DNA of 64,000 nucleotides from Mesorhizobium sp. RMAD-H1 (GTDB lineage Bacteria; Pseudomonadota; Alphaproteobacteria; Rhizobiales; Rhizobiaceae): NCBI RefSeq assembly GCF_014191375.1, contig NZ_JACHWN010000007.1, positions 62,001 to 126,000 of the forward strand, read 5' to 3'. Shown piece by piece: positions 18,608 to 27,742 of this stretch (position 1 is its first letter; each line of letters starts with the position of its first letter). The notes under the pieces were generated by a model. It saw only the letters and a program-made list of their open reading frames with translations, ran no database searches and was not told where the DNA came from. The position numbers and the translations under genes were made by a program.

Positions 18608-18642
18608 ATCTGGAGAGGCAGGCGTGTGCATGTTTCGGGCGA

Positions 18643-20019
18643 TTACCCTTTCATCGCCGCCCGCACGTCCTCGTCTTCCAATGTCTGGTCGAGCGTCATT
18701 CGCGTACGTTCAATGATTCCATCGACGTCTTCATCCGTGCAGCAGAGCGGCGGTGCATAGCCCAGCACACCGTTGGCAAAAGCGCGGACGACGAGACCAT
18801 TATCCCATGCACGATCAAAAATGCGGCGCGCCGGATCGGCTTCCGCGGGCAAGGGCGTCTTGCGTTGCTTGTCGGTGACAAGCTCGATCGCCGCCAACAT
18901 GCCGCGTCCGCGAACATCGCCAACCAGCGGATGATCGGCGAGCGATTGAAGGCCCGCCATCAGGCGCTTGCCAGCCCTCAGCCCGTTTTCAAGCAGGCCG
19001 TTCTCATAAAGGCGCAGGCATTCGAGCCCGACCGCGGCGCTTACCGGATGGGCGGAATAGGTATAGCCGTGACCAACGGCCGCCCTGCCGGCTCCATCCG
19101 CAATCGTGTTGTAAACGAGGTCGGAGATGAAAACGGCGCCGAGCGGCACATAGCCGGAGGTCAGCCCCTTTGCCGTGGTCATGAAATCCGGCACGACATC
19201 ATCCTCTTCACAGGCAAAGAGCGGACCGGTGCGGCCGAAGCCGGTGATGACCTCGTCGGCAACGAACAAAATATCGTGCTCCTTGCAGATGGTGTGCATG
19301 GCTTTCAGCCAGCCTGCCGGCGGGACGAGGACCCCTCCCGAACCCTGGATAGGTTCGACATAGAAGGCGGCGACGCGATCTGCGCCCAGTTCCACGATCT
19401 TGGCCCGCAGGGCTGCGACCGACGCGGCGATGATCGCCTGCGGATCGGAGCCGACGGGATTGCGATAGGCATAGTGCGACGGAATTTTATGCTGCCAGTC
19501 ATAAGGCACCCCGAAGCCCGCATGAAAGGCCGGTAGCGCGGTCAAGCCGGAGCCGGCTGTCGAGGAGCCATGATAGCCCTGCTCGACCGAAATGAACTGG
19601 TCCTTCTGCGGCATGCCTTTGGCGTGATAGTAATAGCGAATGAACCGGATCGTGCTGTCGATGGCATCGGAACCGCCAAGCGTGAAATAGATATGGTTCA
19701 AGTCGCCCGGCGCCCGCTCGGCGAGCTCCGCGGCCAGACGAATGGCAGGCTCGGAACCGAGCCCGAAATAGCCTGTCGCATAAGGAAGCTCACGCAGCTG
19801 CCGCGTGGCGGCTTCGACGATGCTGTCCTGCCCGTAACCGGCATTGACGCACCACAGACCCGCGAACCCGTCCAGCAGGCTATGTCCGGAGGCATCGGTC
19901 ACCGTCGCCCCCCTTGCTGATTTCAGCACCCGCACACCCATCGCTTCATGGCCGCGATAGGATGCAACAGGGTGAACCAGATGGGCGCGATCGAGCTCGA
20001 TCAGCGAGTTGCTCAGCAT
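18643..20019 (-). CDS. Class III aminotransferase (omega-amino acid:pyruvate type)
   Basis: A 458-residue PLP enzyme of fold type I. It shows the cofactor phosphate/ring segment GGSDAIDSTIR, the Asp in LFVADEVITGFGRTG that binds the pyridine nitrogen, and the Schiff-base Lys in TTAKGLTSGYVPLGA. The substrate loop resembles beta-alanine/putrescine/taurine-type omega-transaminases, which move the terminal amino group to pyruvate or 2-oxoglutarate and leave an aldehyde. That aldehyde could feed the semialdehyde dehydrogenase at 23195. The start has a GGGAGAATGA ribosome site; the GNAT gene ends 13 bases upstream, so the two form an operon. Confidence 0.9.
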   Translation of the reverse strand: MLSNSLIELDRAHLVHPVASYRGHEAMGVRVLKSARGATVTDASGHSLLDGFAGLWCVNAGYGQDSIVEAATRQLRELPYATGYFGLGSEPAIRLAAELAERAPGDLNHIYFTLGGSDAIDSTIRFIRYYYHAKGMPQKDQFISVEQGYHGSSTAGSGLTALPAFHAGFGVPYDWQHKIPSHYAYRNPVGSDPQAIIAASVAALRAKIVELGADRVAAFYVEPIQGSGGVLVPPAGWLKAMHTICKEHDILFVADEVITGFGRTGPLFACEEDDVVPDFMTTAKGLTSGYVPLGAVFISDLVYNTIADGAGRAAVGHGYTYSAHPVSAAVGLECLRLYENGLLENGLRAGKRLMAGLQSLADHPLVGDVRGRGMLAAIELVTDKQRKTPLPAEADPARRIFDRAWDNGLVVRAFANGVLGYAPPLCCTDEDVDGIIERTRMTLDQTLEDEDVRAAMKG

Positions 20020-20032
20020 TTCATTCTCCCAA

Positions 20033-20875
20033 TCAACCGAGTGCCTGACTGACCAGCGCATATCTGCGGTAATGCGCGATCCTGCTTTCCTGCTGCGCGA
20101 CAGGTGCACGCCGCATCGCCACCCCGCCGCCCGCATGGGCAAGTCCCCGCCCTGCGAGCCATTCAGCGAGATTTGTGGAAACATCCGTGTCCAGGCGGAC
20201 GAAACTGCCCTTGTGCTGGGCAAGCAGAAAATCGATCAGCGCCTTCGCTTCGGTATCGTTTCTCGCCACCACCGGACCGATGACAAGGCCGCGACCGAAT
20301 GCACGAACGGCCGCAAAACCCTGCATCTCGCCATTGTCACGGATGACTGCGAATTTCGCCCGTTGGCGTAACAGCCGCATCAGCGCCGAGCGATCATGGC
20401 CCGTCGCCTCGCGATCCAGGACCGGGAGGCTGTCATGATCACGAGCCTCGGCCCAGGACACGCTATCCGGCAATCCAACGGGCAGCGCCTCACCTTGATA
20501 TTGAGCAATATCGCCGGTCGCGACAAAACCCAGCTTTTCATAAAGCGGCAGCCCTTCCTGCGTTGCCACCAGAAGACAGGCCCGTTCTCCCGCCCTGGCA
20601 AGAGCCGCCTCCATCAGTTTGCGGCCAAGCCCGCGGCCTCGCATGGCGGCATCGACGATCACCATGTTGATGGTGGCGGCATCCTCGCCATAAGACGTGA
20701 CCAGGGTGGTCGCCACCACGCGGTCGTCCTCCAGCGCGATGATTCCCTCACTGATCGACCAGACCAGTTCCCAGTCCTCACGGCGATGCGGCCATCCCGC
20801 CTGTCTGGATAGCGCAACAGCGCCGTCCAGATGCTCGGACTTCATCGTTTCAAGTGTGATCTCTCGTGTGGTCAT
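20033..20875 (-). CDS. GNAT-family N-acetyltransferase, two-domain (copy 1)
   Basis: About 280 residues: an N-terminal GNAT fold with the acetyl-CoA loop RGRGLGRKLMEAAL (the Q/R-x-x-G-x-G/A motif), then a second GNAT-like half ending in GGGVAMRRAP. It resembles the protein at 30054 along its length: the entry GWPHRREDWEL matches GWPHRPQDWDL there, and RAFGRGLVIGPVVA matches REFGRGHVIGPIVA. The acceptor amine is unknown. It is translated just upstream of the aminotransferase. The ATG at 20875 is preferred over 20881 by ribosome-site spacing. Confidence 0.85.
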   Translation of the reverse strand: MTTREITLETMKSEHLDGAVALSRQAGWPHRREDWELVWSISEGIIALEDDRVVATTLVTSYGEDAATINMVIVDAAMRGRGLGRKLMEAALARAGERACLLVATQEGLPLYEKLGFVATGDIAQYQGEALPVGLPDSVSWAEARDHDSLPVLDREATGHDRSALMRLLRQRAKFAVIRDNGEMQGFAAVRAFGRGLVIGPVVARNDTEAKALIDFLLAQHKGSFVRLDTDVSTNLAEWLAGRGLAHAGGGVAMRRAPVAQQESRIAHYRRYALVSQALG

Positions 20876-21137
20876 GGGCATTTCCGGGCCAAGGTCTTGA
20901 TGGCCCAAGGTAAACCGCCGCAGACAGCAGTTCCTCCCAACCAGCGGCGATGAGCAGCGCGTTTCCACTGTCCTGCGCCGCTGCTGCCGCATCTTATGCC
21001 GGCATTCTGATCCCTCTGTCTGCAACGCCGGCTTTGAGCCCGTGTCAGACGCAACTCTCTGCCGAAGCCCCGAGGCGATACAAAACAATCTGCTTCATGC
21101 CATGGCGAATGCGGTGATTAGTCCATGCCGCTCTCAT

Positions 21138-21143
21138 TATAAT
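21138..21143 (+). promoter_or_regulatory. Candidate -10 element for the HAD/oxidase operon
   Basis: A perfect TATAAT lies 48 bases upstream of the HAD gene start, in the 316-base gap (20876-21191) between divergent genes. The -35 position carries only a weak match. No operator-like repeat or small gene is seen in the rest of the gap. Confidence 0.4.
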
Positions 21144-21191
21144 GCTTCAGGCACAGGCATCGGGTTGCACAGGATTGGAAGGATCGACGTC

Positions 21192-21860
21192 ATGACCCAG
21201 TTTAGACCGAAATACATCACCTTCGACTGCTACGGCACGCTTACTCATTTCGACATGGCCGGCGCGGCGAGAAGGATCTATGGCTCACAGCTCTCCCCTG
21301 AAGCGATGGCGCAGTTCATCACGAATTTTGCAGCCTACCGGCTGGACGAGATCCTCGGCGCCTGGAAACCCTATGCCGACGTCGTGCACAATTCCCTGGA
21401 GCGTACCTGCAAACGCAACGGTGTGACCTTCCGGGCGGAGGATGCGCAACGCATCTATGAAGAAGTGCCGACATGGGGCCCGCATCCCGACGTTCCCGCG
21501 GGGCTGGCCAAGGTTGCAAAGGAAATCCCGCTGGTGATCCTGTCGAACGCCATGAACAGCCAGATCGTGTCGAATGTCGAGAAGCTTGGCGCGCCATTCC
21601 ATATGGTGATCACTGCCGAGGAGACTGGCGCCTACAAGCCGCAGATGAAAGGCTTCGAGTATATGCTCGACAAGCTCGGCTGCGGACCCGAGGACATCAC
21701 CCATGTCTCATCCTCCTTCCGCTATGACCTGATGACGGCCTATGACCTGGGCATCAAGAGCAAGGTATGGGTAAACCGCGGCCATGAACCCGCGAACCCC
21801 TTCTACGAATATGCCGAAATCAAGGGCATCGACGGGCTAGCTGCCGCAGTAGGCCTCTGA
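21192..21860 (+). CDS. HAD-superfamily hydrolase, haloacid dehalogenase type II-like
   Basis: A 222-residue protein with the HAD motifs in order: TFDCYGTLTHF (nucleophile Asp), VILSNAMNS (motif II), AYKPQMKGF (Lys) and a modified motif IV VSSSFRYDLMTAYDLG. Layout and length match (S)-2-haloacid dehalogenase type II proteins, many of which are phosphatases on small acids. It is 12 bases upstream of an FAD oxidase and shares its transcript. Its substrate cannot be named; a phosphorylated or halogenated by-product of the amine pathway is possible. Confidence 0.83.
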   Translation: MTQFRPKYITFDCYGTLTHFDMAGAARRIYGSQLSPEAMAQFITNFAAYRLDEILGAWKPYADVVHNSLERTCKRNGVTFRAEDAQRIYEEVPTWGPHPDVPAGLAKVAKEIPLVILSNAMNSQIVSNVEKLGAPFHMVITAEETGAYKPQMKGFEYMLDKLGCGPEDITHVSSSFRYDLMTAYDLGIKSKVWVNRGHEPANPFYEYAEIKGIDGLAAAVGL

Positions 21861-21872
21861 GGAACAGACAAG

Positions 21873-23150
21873 ATGCAGTTCAAGCCCTACTGGCATGACA
21901 CCACGCCCCCTTTCACGCAAGCAGAGCGCGGCCCGCTTGAAGGACATTATGACGTCGCCATCATCGGCGGCGGCTTCACCGGCCTTTCCGCCGCGCTGCA
22001 TCTCGCCAAGGCAGGCGTGAGGGTCGCCGTGCTGGAGGGCGGTCGCGTCGGTTCCGGTGCTTCGGGACGCAATGGCGGACATCTCAATAACGGTCTGGCG
22101 CATAGCTTCCTCGCCGCCAAACAACACCTTGGCGCTGAACGCGCCAGGGCCCTTTACCGCGCGTTTGACGATGCTGTCGATTCCATCGAGCGCATTGTCC
22201 GCGAGGAAAAGATCGACTGCGCCTTTCGCCGCGCAGGCAAACTGAAACTTGCCTCCAAGCCGGCGCATTTTGAATCCCTTGCCCGGAATTTCGAGGCGAT
22301 CCATGCCGAGGTCGATCCAGATACCACGCTTCTGCGCCGCAAGGAGCTTGGCGCAGAAGTTGGATCGCATGCCTTTCACGGCGCGATGCTCTCCAGAAAG
22401 AGCGCAATGATGCACATGGGGCGCTATACCACTGGCCTCGCAACAGCGGCCGCCCGCCATGGCGCCAGGATTTTCGAGAACACGCTTGTAACAGGACGCC
22501 GGACGGTCAACGGCACGACGCAGCTTTCCGCTCCGCGGGGCACGATCCTCGCTGACGCGGTCATTCTGGCGACAGGCGCCTATACGACGGAAAGCTTTCC
22601 CTATTTTCGCAGGCGCCTCATCCCCGTCGGCAGCTTCATCATTGCCACACGGCCACTGACGGACAAGGAAATTGCAGCGACAATGCCAGGCAACCGCACC
22701 TATGTGACGTCGATGAATATCGGCAATTATTTCCGGCTGGCTCCCGATCATCGCATGATCTTTGGCGGACGGGCGCGTTTTTCCGCCACTTCGGACCAAG
22801 GTTCCGACGAAAAGAGCGGGGCTATTCTTCGTGCCAGCTTGACCAAGCTCTTTCCGCATCTCGCCGATGTGGAGATCGACTATTGCTGGGGTGGGCTCGT
22901 CGACATGACCCAGGATCGCTTTCCACGCGCGGGTTTTGCCGACGGCGTCTGGTACGCCATGGGCTATTCAGGCCATGGCGCACAGATGTCGACGCAGATG
23001 GGCATCTTCCTTGCCGATGCAATTCTCGGGCGCGGCGATCGCAATCCGATCGCAGGCCTCGAATGGCCAGTCATTCCCGGCTATTCCGGAAAAGCGTGGT
23101 TTCTTCCCCTCGTGGGGCTTTATTACAAAATGCTCGACAAGATCCAGTGA
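21873..23150 (+). CDS. FAD-dependent oxidoreductase, gamma-glutamylputrescine oxidase-like
   Basis: A 425-residue DAO-superfamily flavoprotein. The Rossmann motif GGGFTGLSAALHLAKAG is near residue 30, the ribose-binding Glu is in VLEGG, and GSGASGRNGGHLNNG follows, the family's flavin-contact segment. The late WGGLVDMTQDRFPR and GYSGHGAQMS segments are typical of PuuB/OrdL. These enzymes oxidise an amine to an aldehyde plus ammonia. The SSADH-like enzyme across the terminator could take the aldehyde on to an acid. Confidence 0.87.
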   Translation: MQFKPYWHDTTPPFTQAERGPLEGHYDVAIIGGGFTGLSAALHLAKAGVRVAVLEGGRVGSGASGRNGGHLNNGLAHSFLAAKQHLGAERARALYRAFDDAVDSIERIVREEKIDCAFRRAGKLKLASKPAHFESLARNFEAIHAEVDPDTTLLRRKELGAEVGSHAFHGAMLSRKSAMMHMGRYTTGLATAAARHGARIFENTLVTGRRTVNGTTQLSAPRGTILADAVILATGAYTTESFPYFRRRLIPVGSFIIATRPLTDKEIAATMPGNRTYVTSMNIGNYFRLAPDHRMIFGGRARFSATSDQGSDEKSGAILRASLTKLFPHLADVEIDYCWGGLVDMTQDRFPRAGFADGVWYAMGYSGHGAQMSTQMGIFLADAILGRGDRNPIAGLEWPVIPGYSGKAWFLPLVGLYYKMLDKIQ

Positions 23151-23170
23151 ATGCCAGATATGTGAAGCGG

Positions 23171-23194
23171 AAGGGGCGGCTCACCGCCCCTTTT
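23171..23194. terminator. Bidirectional intrinsic terminator
   Basis: GGGGCGG (23173-23179), loop CTCA, CCGCCCC (23184-23190), then TTTT on the plus strand; the minus strand gets a short T run from the AA before the stem. It lies exactly between the convergent oxidase and semialdehyde dehydrogenase genes. Confidence 0.85.
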
Positions 23195-24670
23195 CTAATT
23201 TAGCCCGCCGACGTGAAGCGTCTTGACCTCAAGATATTCTTCAATCCCGAGCTGTGATCCTTCCCGCCCGAGCCCTGACTGCTTTACCCCGCCGAAGGGC
23301 GCGACTTCGGTCGAGATCATGCCGGTATTGAGTCCCACCATGCCGAATTCCAGCGCCTCTGCGACACGCCAAGACCGCTTGAGGTTTTCTGTATAAAAAT
23401 AGGCAGCAAGACCGAAGGGCGTGCCGTTGGCAATTGCAATCGCTTCTTCCTCCGTATCAAAACGGAAGAGAGGCGCCACGGGACCAAATGTCTCTTCCGA
23501 CGCCAGAAGCATATCGATCGTCGCTCCTCCAAGCACGATAGGACGAGCATATTGTGCGCCTTCCGGAACGATTTCACTCTGGGAGAGGATCTCCGCGCCC
23601 TTTTGCAACGCATCCGCTATATGCCGCTCGATCTTTTCTATGGCCGCCCGATTGATCATCGGCCCGATGACGATGCCTTCATCCGTTCCCGGCCCCACCT
23701 TCATTTTCGCAACCCGGCTGGCCAGCTTCTTCGCAAACGCGTCATAGATGCCGGACTGCACGAGAATGCGATTGGAACAGACGCAGGTCTGACCGCCATT
23801 GCGGAACTTCGACGCGATCGCTCCCTCAACGGCCAGATCGATATCGGCATCATCGAAGACGATGAAAGGCGCATTGCCGCCGAGCTCGAGGCTGAGCCGC
23901 TTGATGCTGTCTGCTGCCCCCTTCATCAACAGGGCGCCGACCCGGGTGGAACCGGTGAAGGAGATCTTGCGAACCGTCTCGTTTGCCATCAGCTCCTTGC
24001 CGATTTCGGTTGGCATGCCGGTAACGATGTTGATCACACCTGCCGGAATGCCTGCCCGTTGTGCCAGAACGCCCAAGGCCAGGGCCGAGAAAGGTGTGAA
24101 CTCCGACGGCTTGATGACAACGGTGCAGCCGGTCGCGAGCGCGGGAGCCACCTTGCGCGTGATCATCGCGTTGGGAAAATTCCACGGCGTGATGATGGCG
24201 CAGACGCCGACGGCTTCCTTCAGCACCAGAATGCGGCGATCAGCAGTCGGCGAGGGAATGGTCGAGCCGCCGATGCGGCGCGCCTCTTGCGCAAACCATT
24301 TAACAAAGGACGCCCCATAGCGGATTTCACCAAGCGCTTCGGCGAGCGGCTTTCCCTGTTCCAGCGTCAGCAGAAGCGCCAGATCCTGTTCATGCTGGAG
24401 CATAAGGTCATGCCAGAGCTCCAGGAGCGCGGCCCGTTCGGCATGGGTCTTCTTCTTCCAGCTTCCAAACGCTTCGGCGGCAGCCTCGATTGCTGCCCTG
24501 GTCTCCTCGCCGCCCATGTCGGGAATAACGCCAAGAACGTCCAGGCTGGCAGGATTGATGACATCGACAGTCGCTTTCGTCACTGCCTCCCGCCAAACGC
24601 CGCCGATGAGCGCCTGCTGACGGAACAGGTCGGCATCTTTCAGAAAACTCGTTTTGGTAATCGCGTTCAT
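23195..24670 (-). CDS. gabD: NAD(P)-dependent succinate-semialdehyde dehydrogenase-like aldehyde dehydrogenase
   Basis: A 491-residue aldehyde dehydrogenase. It has the cofactor loop FTGSTRVG, the general base Glu262 in LELGGNAPF, and catalytic Cys296 in GGQTCVCSNR. The double-Cys GQTCVC form and the TPWNFP segment are characteristic of GabD and glutarate-semialdehyde dehydrogenases. It oxidises a C4-C5 semialdehyde to the dicarboxylate. It is the last gene of a leftward operon (29809 to 23195) and could finish the breakdown of products made by the amine oxidases and aminotransferase. Confidence 0.88.
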   Translation of the reverse strand: MNAITKTSFLKDADLFRQQALIGGVWREAVTKATVDVINPASLDVLGVIPDMGGEETRAAIEAAAEAFGSWKKKTHAERAALLELWHDLMLQHEQDLALLLTLEQGKPLAEALGEIRYGASFVKWFAQEARRIGGSTIPSPTADRRILVLKEAVGVCAIITPWNFPNAMITRKVAPALATGCTVVIKPSEFTPFSALALGVLAQRAGIPAGVINIVTGMPTEIGKELMANETVRKISFTGSTRVGALLMKGAADSIKRLSLELGGNAPFIVFDDADIDLAVEGAIASKFRNGGQTCVCSNRILVQSGIYDAFAKKLASRVAKMKVGPGTDEGIVIGPMINRAAIEKIERHIADALQKGAEILSQSEIVPEGAQYARPIVLGGATIDMLLASEETFGPVAPLFRFDTEEEAIAIANGTPFGLAAYFYTENLKRSWRVAEALEFGMVGLNTGMISTEVAPFGGVKQSGLGREGSQLGIEEYLEVKTLHVGGLN

Positions 24671-24687
24671 GATCTTTCTCTACCCTC

Positions 24688-25731
24688 TCAGTTCAATGCC
24701 GCAAGGACTGCCTGGGTGATTGTTTCCGTCTTGTCCTTGCCAGCGATCGTGCCGATGCCGCGCGCGGTCGTAGCTTCGATTGCTCTCATTACATCCCTCG
24801 CCGCCTGCGCCTCTCCCAGATGTTCGAGCATCATCGCGCCGGACCAGATCGCGGCGATCGGATTGGCAATACCGAGATGCGCGATATCGGGCGCGGAGCC
24901 ATGCACCGGCTCGAACATGGAAGGAGCGGTGCGGTCCGGGTTGATATTGGCGGAAGGGGCAAAACCCAGCCCGCCCTGAATGGCCGCGCCGAGATCGGTG
25001 AGAATGTCTCCGAAAAGGTTCGAGGCGACGATCACATCGAGGCTTTCCGGTGCCATCACCATGCGGGCAGCCATCGCGTCGATGTGGTAGTGCGAGACCT
25101 CCACATCGGTATATTCCCTTGCCACCTCGCGCGTGACATCATCCCAAAACACCATTGAATATTTCTGTGCATTGGACTTGGTCACCGATGCGAGCTTCTT
25201 CCGCCGGGCGCGCGCCTGCTCGAAACCGAAGCGGATGATGCGCTCCACACCGGCGCGCGTGAAGATGGCAGTCTCGACCGCAACCTCGTTAGCCGTCCCG
25301 GAATGGATGCGCCCGCCGGCACCTGAATATTCGCCTTCGGTATTTTCACGGATGCACAGAATATCGAACCCCTCAGAGCGAAGCGGCCCCTGAACGCCCG
25401 GCAATAGCCTGTGTGGCCGGATGTTGGCATATTGCGCGAAAGCTTTGCGGATCGGCAGCAGCAGGCCATGAAGCGAGACGGAATCGGGCACCTCCGCAGG
25501 CCAGCCGACGGCGCCCAGATAGATGGCATCGAATTTTCGCAACGTCTCAATGCCGTCCGGCGGCATCATGGCGCCTGTCTCGCGATAATACGCGCAGGAC
25601 CAGGGGAAGCGCGTCCCCTCAAGCCCCAAACCGCTGCGCTTCGCGGCGGCCTGCAGCACCTGCCATGCTGCTTCCGTCACATACTTGCCGATGCCGTCGC
25701 CGGGGATCAGCGCTATCGAATAGGTTTTCAT
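24688..25731 (-). CDS. Tartrate dehydrogenase/decarboxylase-like (isopropylmalate dehydrogenase family)
   Basis: A 347-residue beta-decarboxylating dehydrogenase. The N-terminal IPGDGIGKYV, the substrate Arg-containing region CIRENTEGEYSG, and the metal/NAD segment DVIVASNLFGDILTDL are present. FEPVHGSAPDIAH is the family signature. The LGAVGWP and RENTEGEYSG features favour the TtuC/YeaU subgroup (tartrate or D-malate dehydrogenase) over LeuB. It acts on 2-hydroxy acids with a 3-carboxylate, giving CO2 and NADH. The gene lies 17 bases upstream of the SSADH-like gene. Confidence 0.85.
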   Translation of the reverse strand: MKTYSIALIPGDGIGKYVTEAAWQVLQAAAKRSGLGLEGTRFPWSCAYYRETGAMMPPDGIETLRKFDAIYLGAVGWPAEVPDSVSLHGLLLPIRKAFAQYANIRPHRLLPGVQGPLRSEGFDILCIRENTEGEYSGAGGRIHSGTANEVAVETAIFTRAGVERIIRFGFEQARARRKKLASVTKSNAQKYSMVFWDDVTREVAREYTDVEVSHYHIDAMAARMVMAPESLDVIVASNLFGDILTDLGAAIQGGLGFAPSANINPDRTAPSMFEPVHGSAPDIAHLGIANPIAAIWSGAMMLEHLGEAQAARDVMRAIEATTARGIGTIAGKDKTETITQAVLAALN

Positions 25732-25743
25732 GGATTGTCTTCC

Positions 25744-27207
25744 TCAGAGATCGATGAGCACGCTTTTGGACTTGCGATTGGCAAGATAGGCTTCGCGCCC
25801 CAGATCCTTGCCGATGCCCGAACGCTTGTAGCCCCCGGTGGGCAGGATATGGTCGCGCGAGCGTCCGTAACGATTGACCCAGACCGTTCCCGCCTGGAGC
25901 GCCTTGGTGACGCGGATGGCGCGGGAAAGATCCCGGGTGAAAAGCCCCGCCGCCAGGCCGTAGGTGGGATGATCGGCAAGCGCGAGCGCTTCGTCTTCAT
26001 CCCCGAATGTCTGGATCGTCAGCACCGGCCCGAAGATTTCTTCGATGACCGCCGGTGAATCCGCATCGACACCGCGAAGCAGTGTCGGCGCGTAGAAATA
26101 GCCCTCACGATCCATCGGTCCGCCGCCCGTAACGCATTCGGCTCCCTGTTCGACAGCCTTTCGCACGATTGTGTCAATCCGGTCCAACTGGCGTCCCGAG
26201 ATGATCGGAGAATATTGCGTGTTCTCGTCCCAGGTGACACCCGGCCGGATATCGGCCATGTGCCGCGCGATCGCCTCGCAAAGCGTGTCCGCCACCTCAT
26301 GCGCCACGATGAGGCGCGAGCCCGCGACGCAGGCCTGTCCGGCATTGGCCAGAATGCCGCGCGTAATGGCTGAAGCCGCAAGTTCCAGGTCAGCGTCGGC
26401 AAACACCAGTTGCGGGCTCTTGCCGCCAAGCTCCAGCGTCATCGGCTTGATACCGGTGTGCGCGATGTTCTGCATGATCGCGCCGCCCGCAGCGGTTGAT
26501 CCGGTAAAGCTGACCTTCGCGATATCGGGATGACCGGTGATCGCGCTGCCAGTCGTTGGGCCATCGCCCAGAACGATGTTGATAAGGCCCGCGGGAATGC
26601 CCGCCTTTACAGCCAGTTCGGCCATGTAGAGCGTGGAGAAAGGCGTCATTTCCGATGGCTTGAGCACCACGGCATTCCCCGCGGCGAGCGCGGGGCCGAG
26701 CTTCCATCCCGCCATCGAGACGGGAAAGTTCCAGGGTGTGATGGCGCCGATAACGCCATAGGGTTCGGTGAGCGTCATGCCGAAAGTACCAGCGCTCGTT
26801 GGCACGACATCACTGCCTTCCTTGTCGGCGAATTCGGCGAAGAAGCGTATCTGCTCGGCAGTTGCGGCAATGTCGCCCTGAACGAGCTCCGCAATCGGAC
26901 GTGTCGATGCAACGGCCTCAAGCCGCGCCAGCGTCAACGCCTCTTCTTCCATCAGATCGGCCCAACGATGCAGGGCGTTGAGACGCTCGCGCGGGCGCGC
27001 ACCGGCCCAGCCGCTCATTTTCAGCGCTCGCTTCGCCGCCTCGACCGCGCGGTCGACGAGAGCTTCGTCCGCGACGGGACAGGCACCATAGGCCCTGCCA
27101 TCGGAAGGCCTTCGCATTTCCAGCGCGCCAGCATCATCGATGCGTTCGCCGCCGATAAAGTGATAGAAGGGAAGCTCCAGCGCTTCAGGATCGAAGCTTA
27201 ATGTCAC
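25744..27207 (-). CDS. NAD-dependent aldehyde dehydrogenase family protein
   Basis: A 487-residue aldehyde dehydrogenase with FTGSTAAGGAI, LELGGKSPQL (general base Glu) and NAGQACVAGSR (catalytic Cys). It also has the ALDH C-terminal segment with GRSRDHILPTGGYKRSGIGKD. The GQACVAGSRL form is that of broad-range betaine/aminoaldehyde/benzaldehyde-type enzymes rather than SSADH. A second dehydrogenase in the operon suggests two aldehyde intermediates or broad specificity. Confidence 0.87.
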   Translation of the reverse strand: MTLSFDPEALELPFYHFIGGERIDDAGALEMRRPSDGRAYGACPVADEALVDRAVEAAKRALKMSGWAGARPRERLNALHRWADLMEEEALTLARLEAVASTRPIAELVQGDIAATAEQIRFFAEFADKEGSDVVPTSAGTFGMTLTEPYGVIGAITPWNFPVSMAGWKLGPALAAGNAVVLKPSEMTPFSTLYMAELAVKAGIPAGLINIVLGDGPTTGSAITGHPDIAKVSFTGSTAAGGAIMQNIAHTGIKPMTLELGGKSPQLVFADADLELAASAITRGILANAGQACVAGSRLIVAHEVADTLCEAIARHMADIRPGVTWDENTQYSPIISGRQLDRIDTIVRKAVEQGAECVTGGGPMDREGYFYAPTLLRGVDADSPAVIEEIFGPVLTIQTFGDEDEALALADHPTYGLAAGLFTRDLSRAIRVTKALQAGTVWVNRYGRSRDHILPTGGYKRSGIGKDLGREAYLANRKSKSVLIDL

Positions 27208-27337
27208 GGCATACCTCGCACCATCGTTTCCTGGAACGATAGCTGTCCGCGCACCGCATTTTTGATTGAGGATGGCCCATCTGACGGCTCTGAATCGCGT
27301 CCGACGGGTTCCAAGCAGTCGATTGTTTCTGCCGGCA

Positions 27338-27360
27338 GGGGCGCCCGGAAGGGCGCACCC
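27338..27360 (-). terminator. GC-rich hairpin after the cupin gene
   Basis: GGGGCGCCC, loop GGAA, GGGCGCaCCC with one bulge, 12 bases past the cupin stop in the leftward direction. No good U-run follows, so it may only weaken read-through into the aldehyde dehydrogenase gene. The rest of the 164-base gap is featureless. Confidence 0.45.
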
Positions 27361-27371
27361 GACGCATCGCG

Positions 27372-27728
27372 CTATTCGTAAACGCAGACGTAGATCTTGC
27401 GCACGGTCTCGATGGTACGCCAGACACCCACGAAGCCGGGCTTCATGACGAAACTGTCACCGGCGCGGTAGGTCTTCGTCTCGCCACCCTTTTCCTCGAT
27501 CTCCACGAGGCCGGAGAGGATGTGGCAGAATTCGTATGTCGTGCCCTTGATGGAATGCGTCTCGCCCGGCGTTGCTTCCCAGACACCGGTCAGCACTTTC
27601 TCCCCCTTTGAGGCGTCCTGCGCCCAGGTCTTGAAGGACGGGTTGCCCGAAATGAGCCGCTCCGGCATCGGAAGCGCCTCTTTTGGTTTGAAATCCGGAT
27701 CCGTGTCGATGGTGATCAGAAGTGACAT
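27372..27728 (-). CDS. Cupin-domain protein (DUF861/ethanolamine-utilisation-like)
   Basis: A 118-residue single-cupin protein. The barrel motifs TYEFCHILSGLVEIEEKGGE and GDSFVMKPGFVGVWRTIETVRKIYV fit the small cupin family often placed beside FAD amine oxidases and aldehyde dehydrogenases in proteobacteria. A Trp-rich end (GVWRTIE) is typical. Metal ligands are incomplete compared with catalytic cupins, so a binding or isomerising role is as likely as an enzymatic one. The gene lies 14 bases downstream of the hydroxyacid dehydrogenase. Confidence 0.8.
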   Translation of the reverse strand: MSLLITIDTDPDFKPKEALPMPERLISGNPSFKTWAQDASKGEKVLTGVWEATPGETHSIKGTTYEFCHILSGLVEIEEKGGETKTYRAGDSFVMKPGFVGVWRTIETVRKIYVCVYE

Positions 27729-27742
27729 GTCATATTCCCTGG

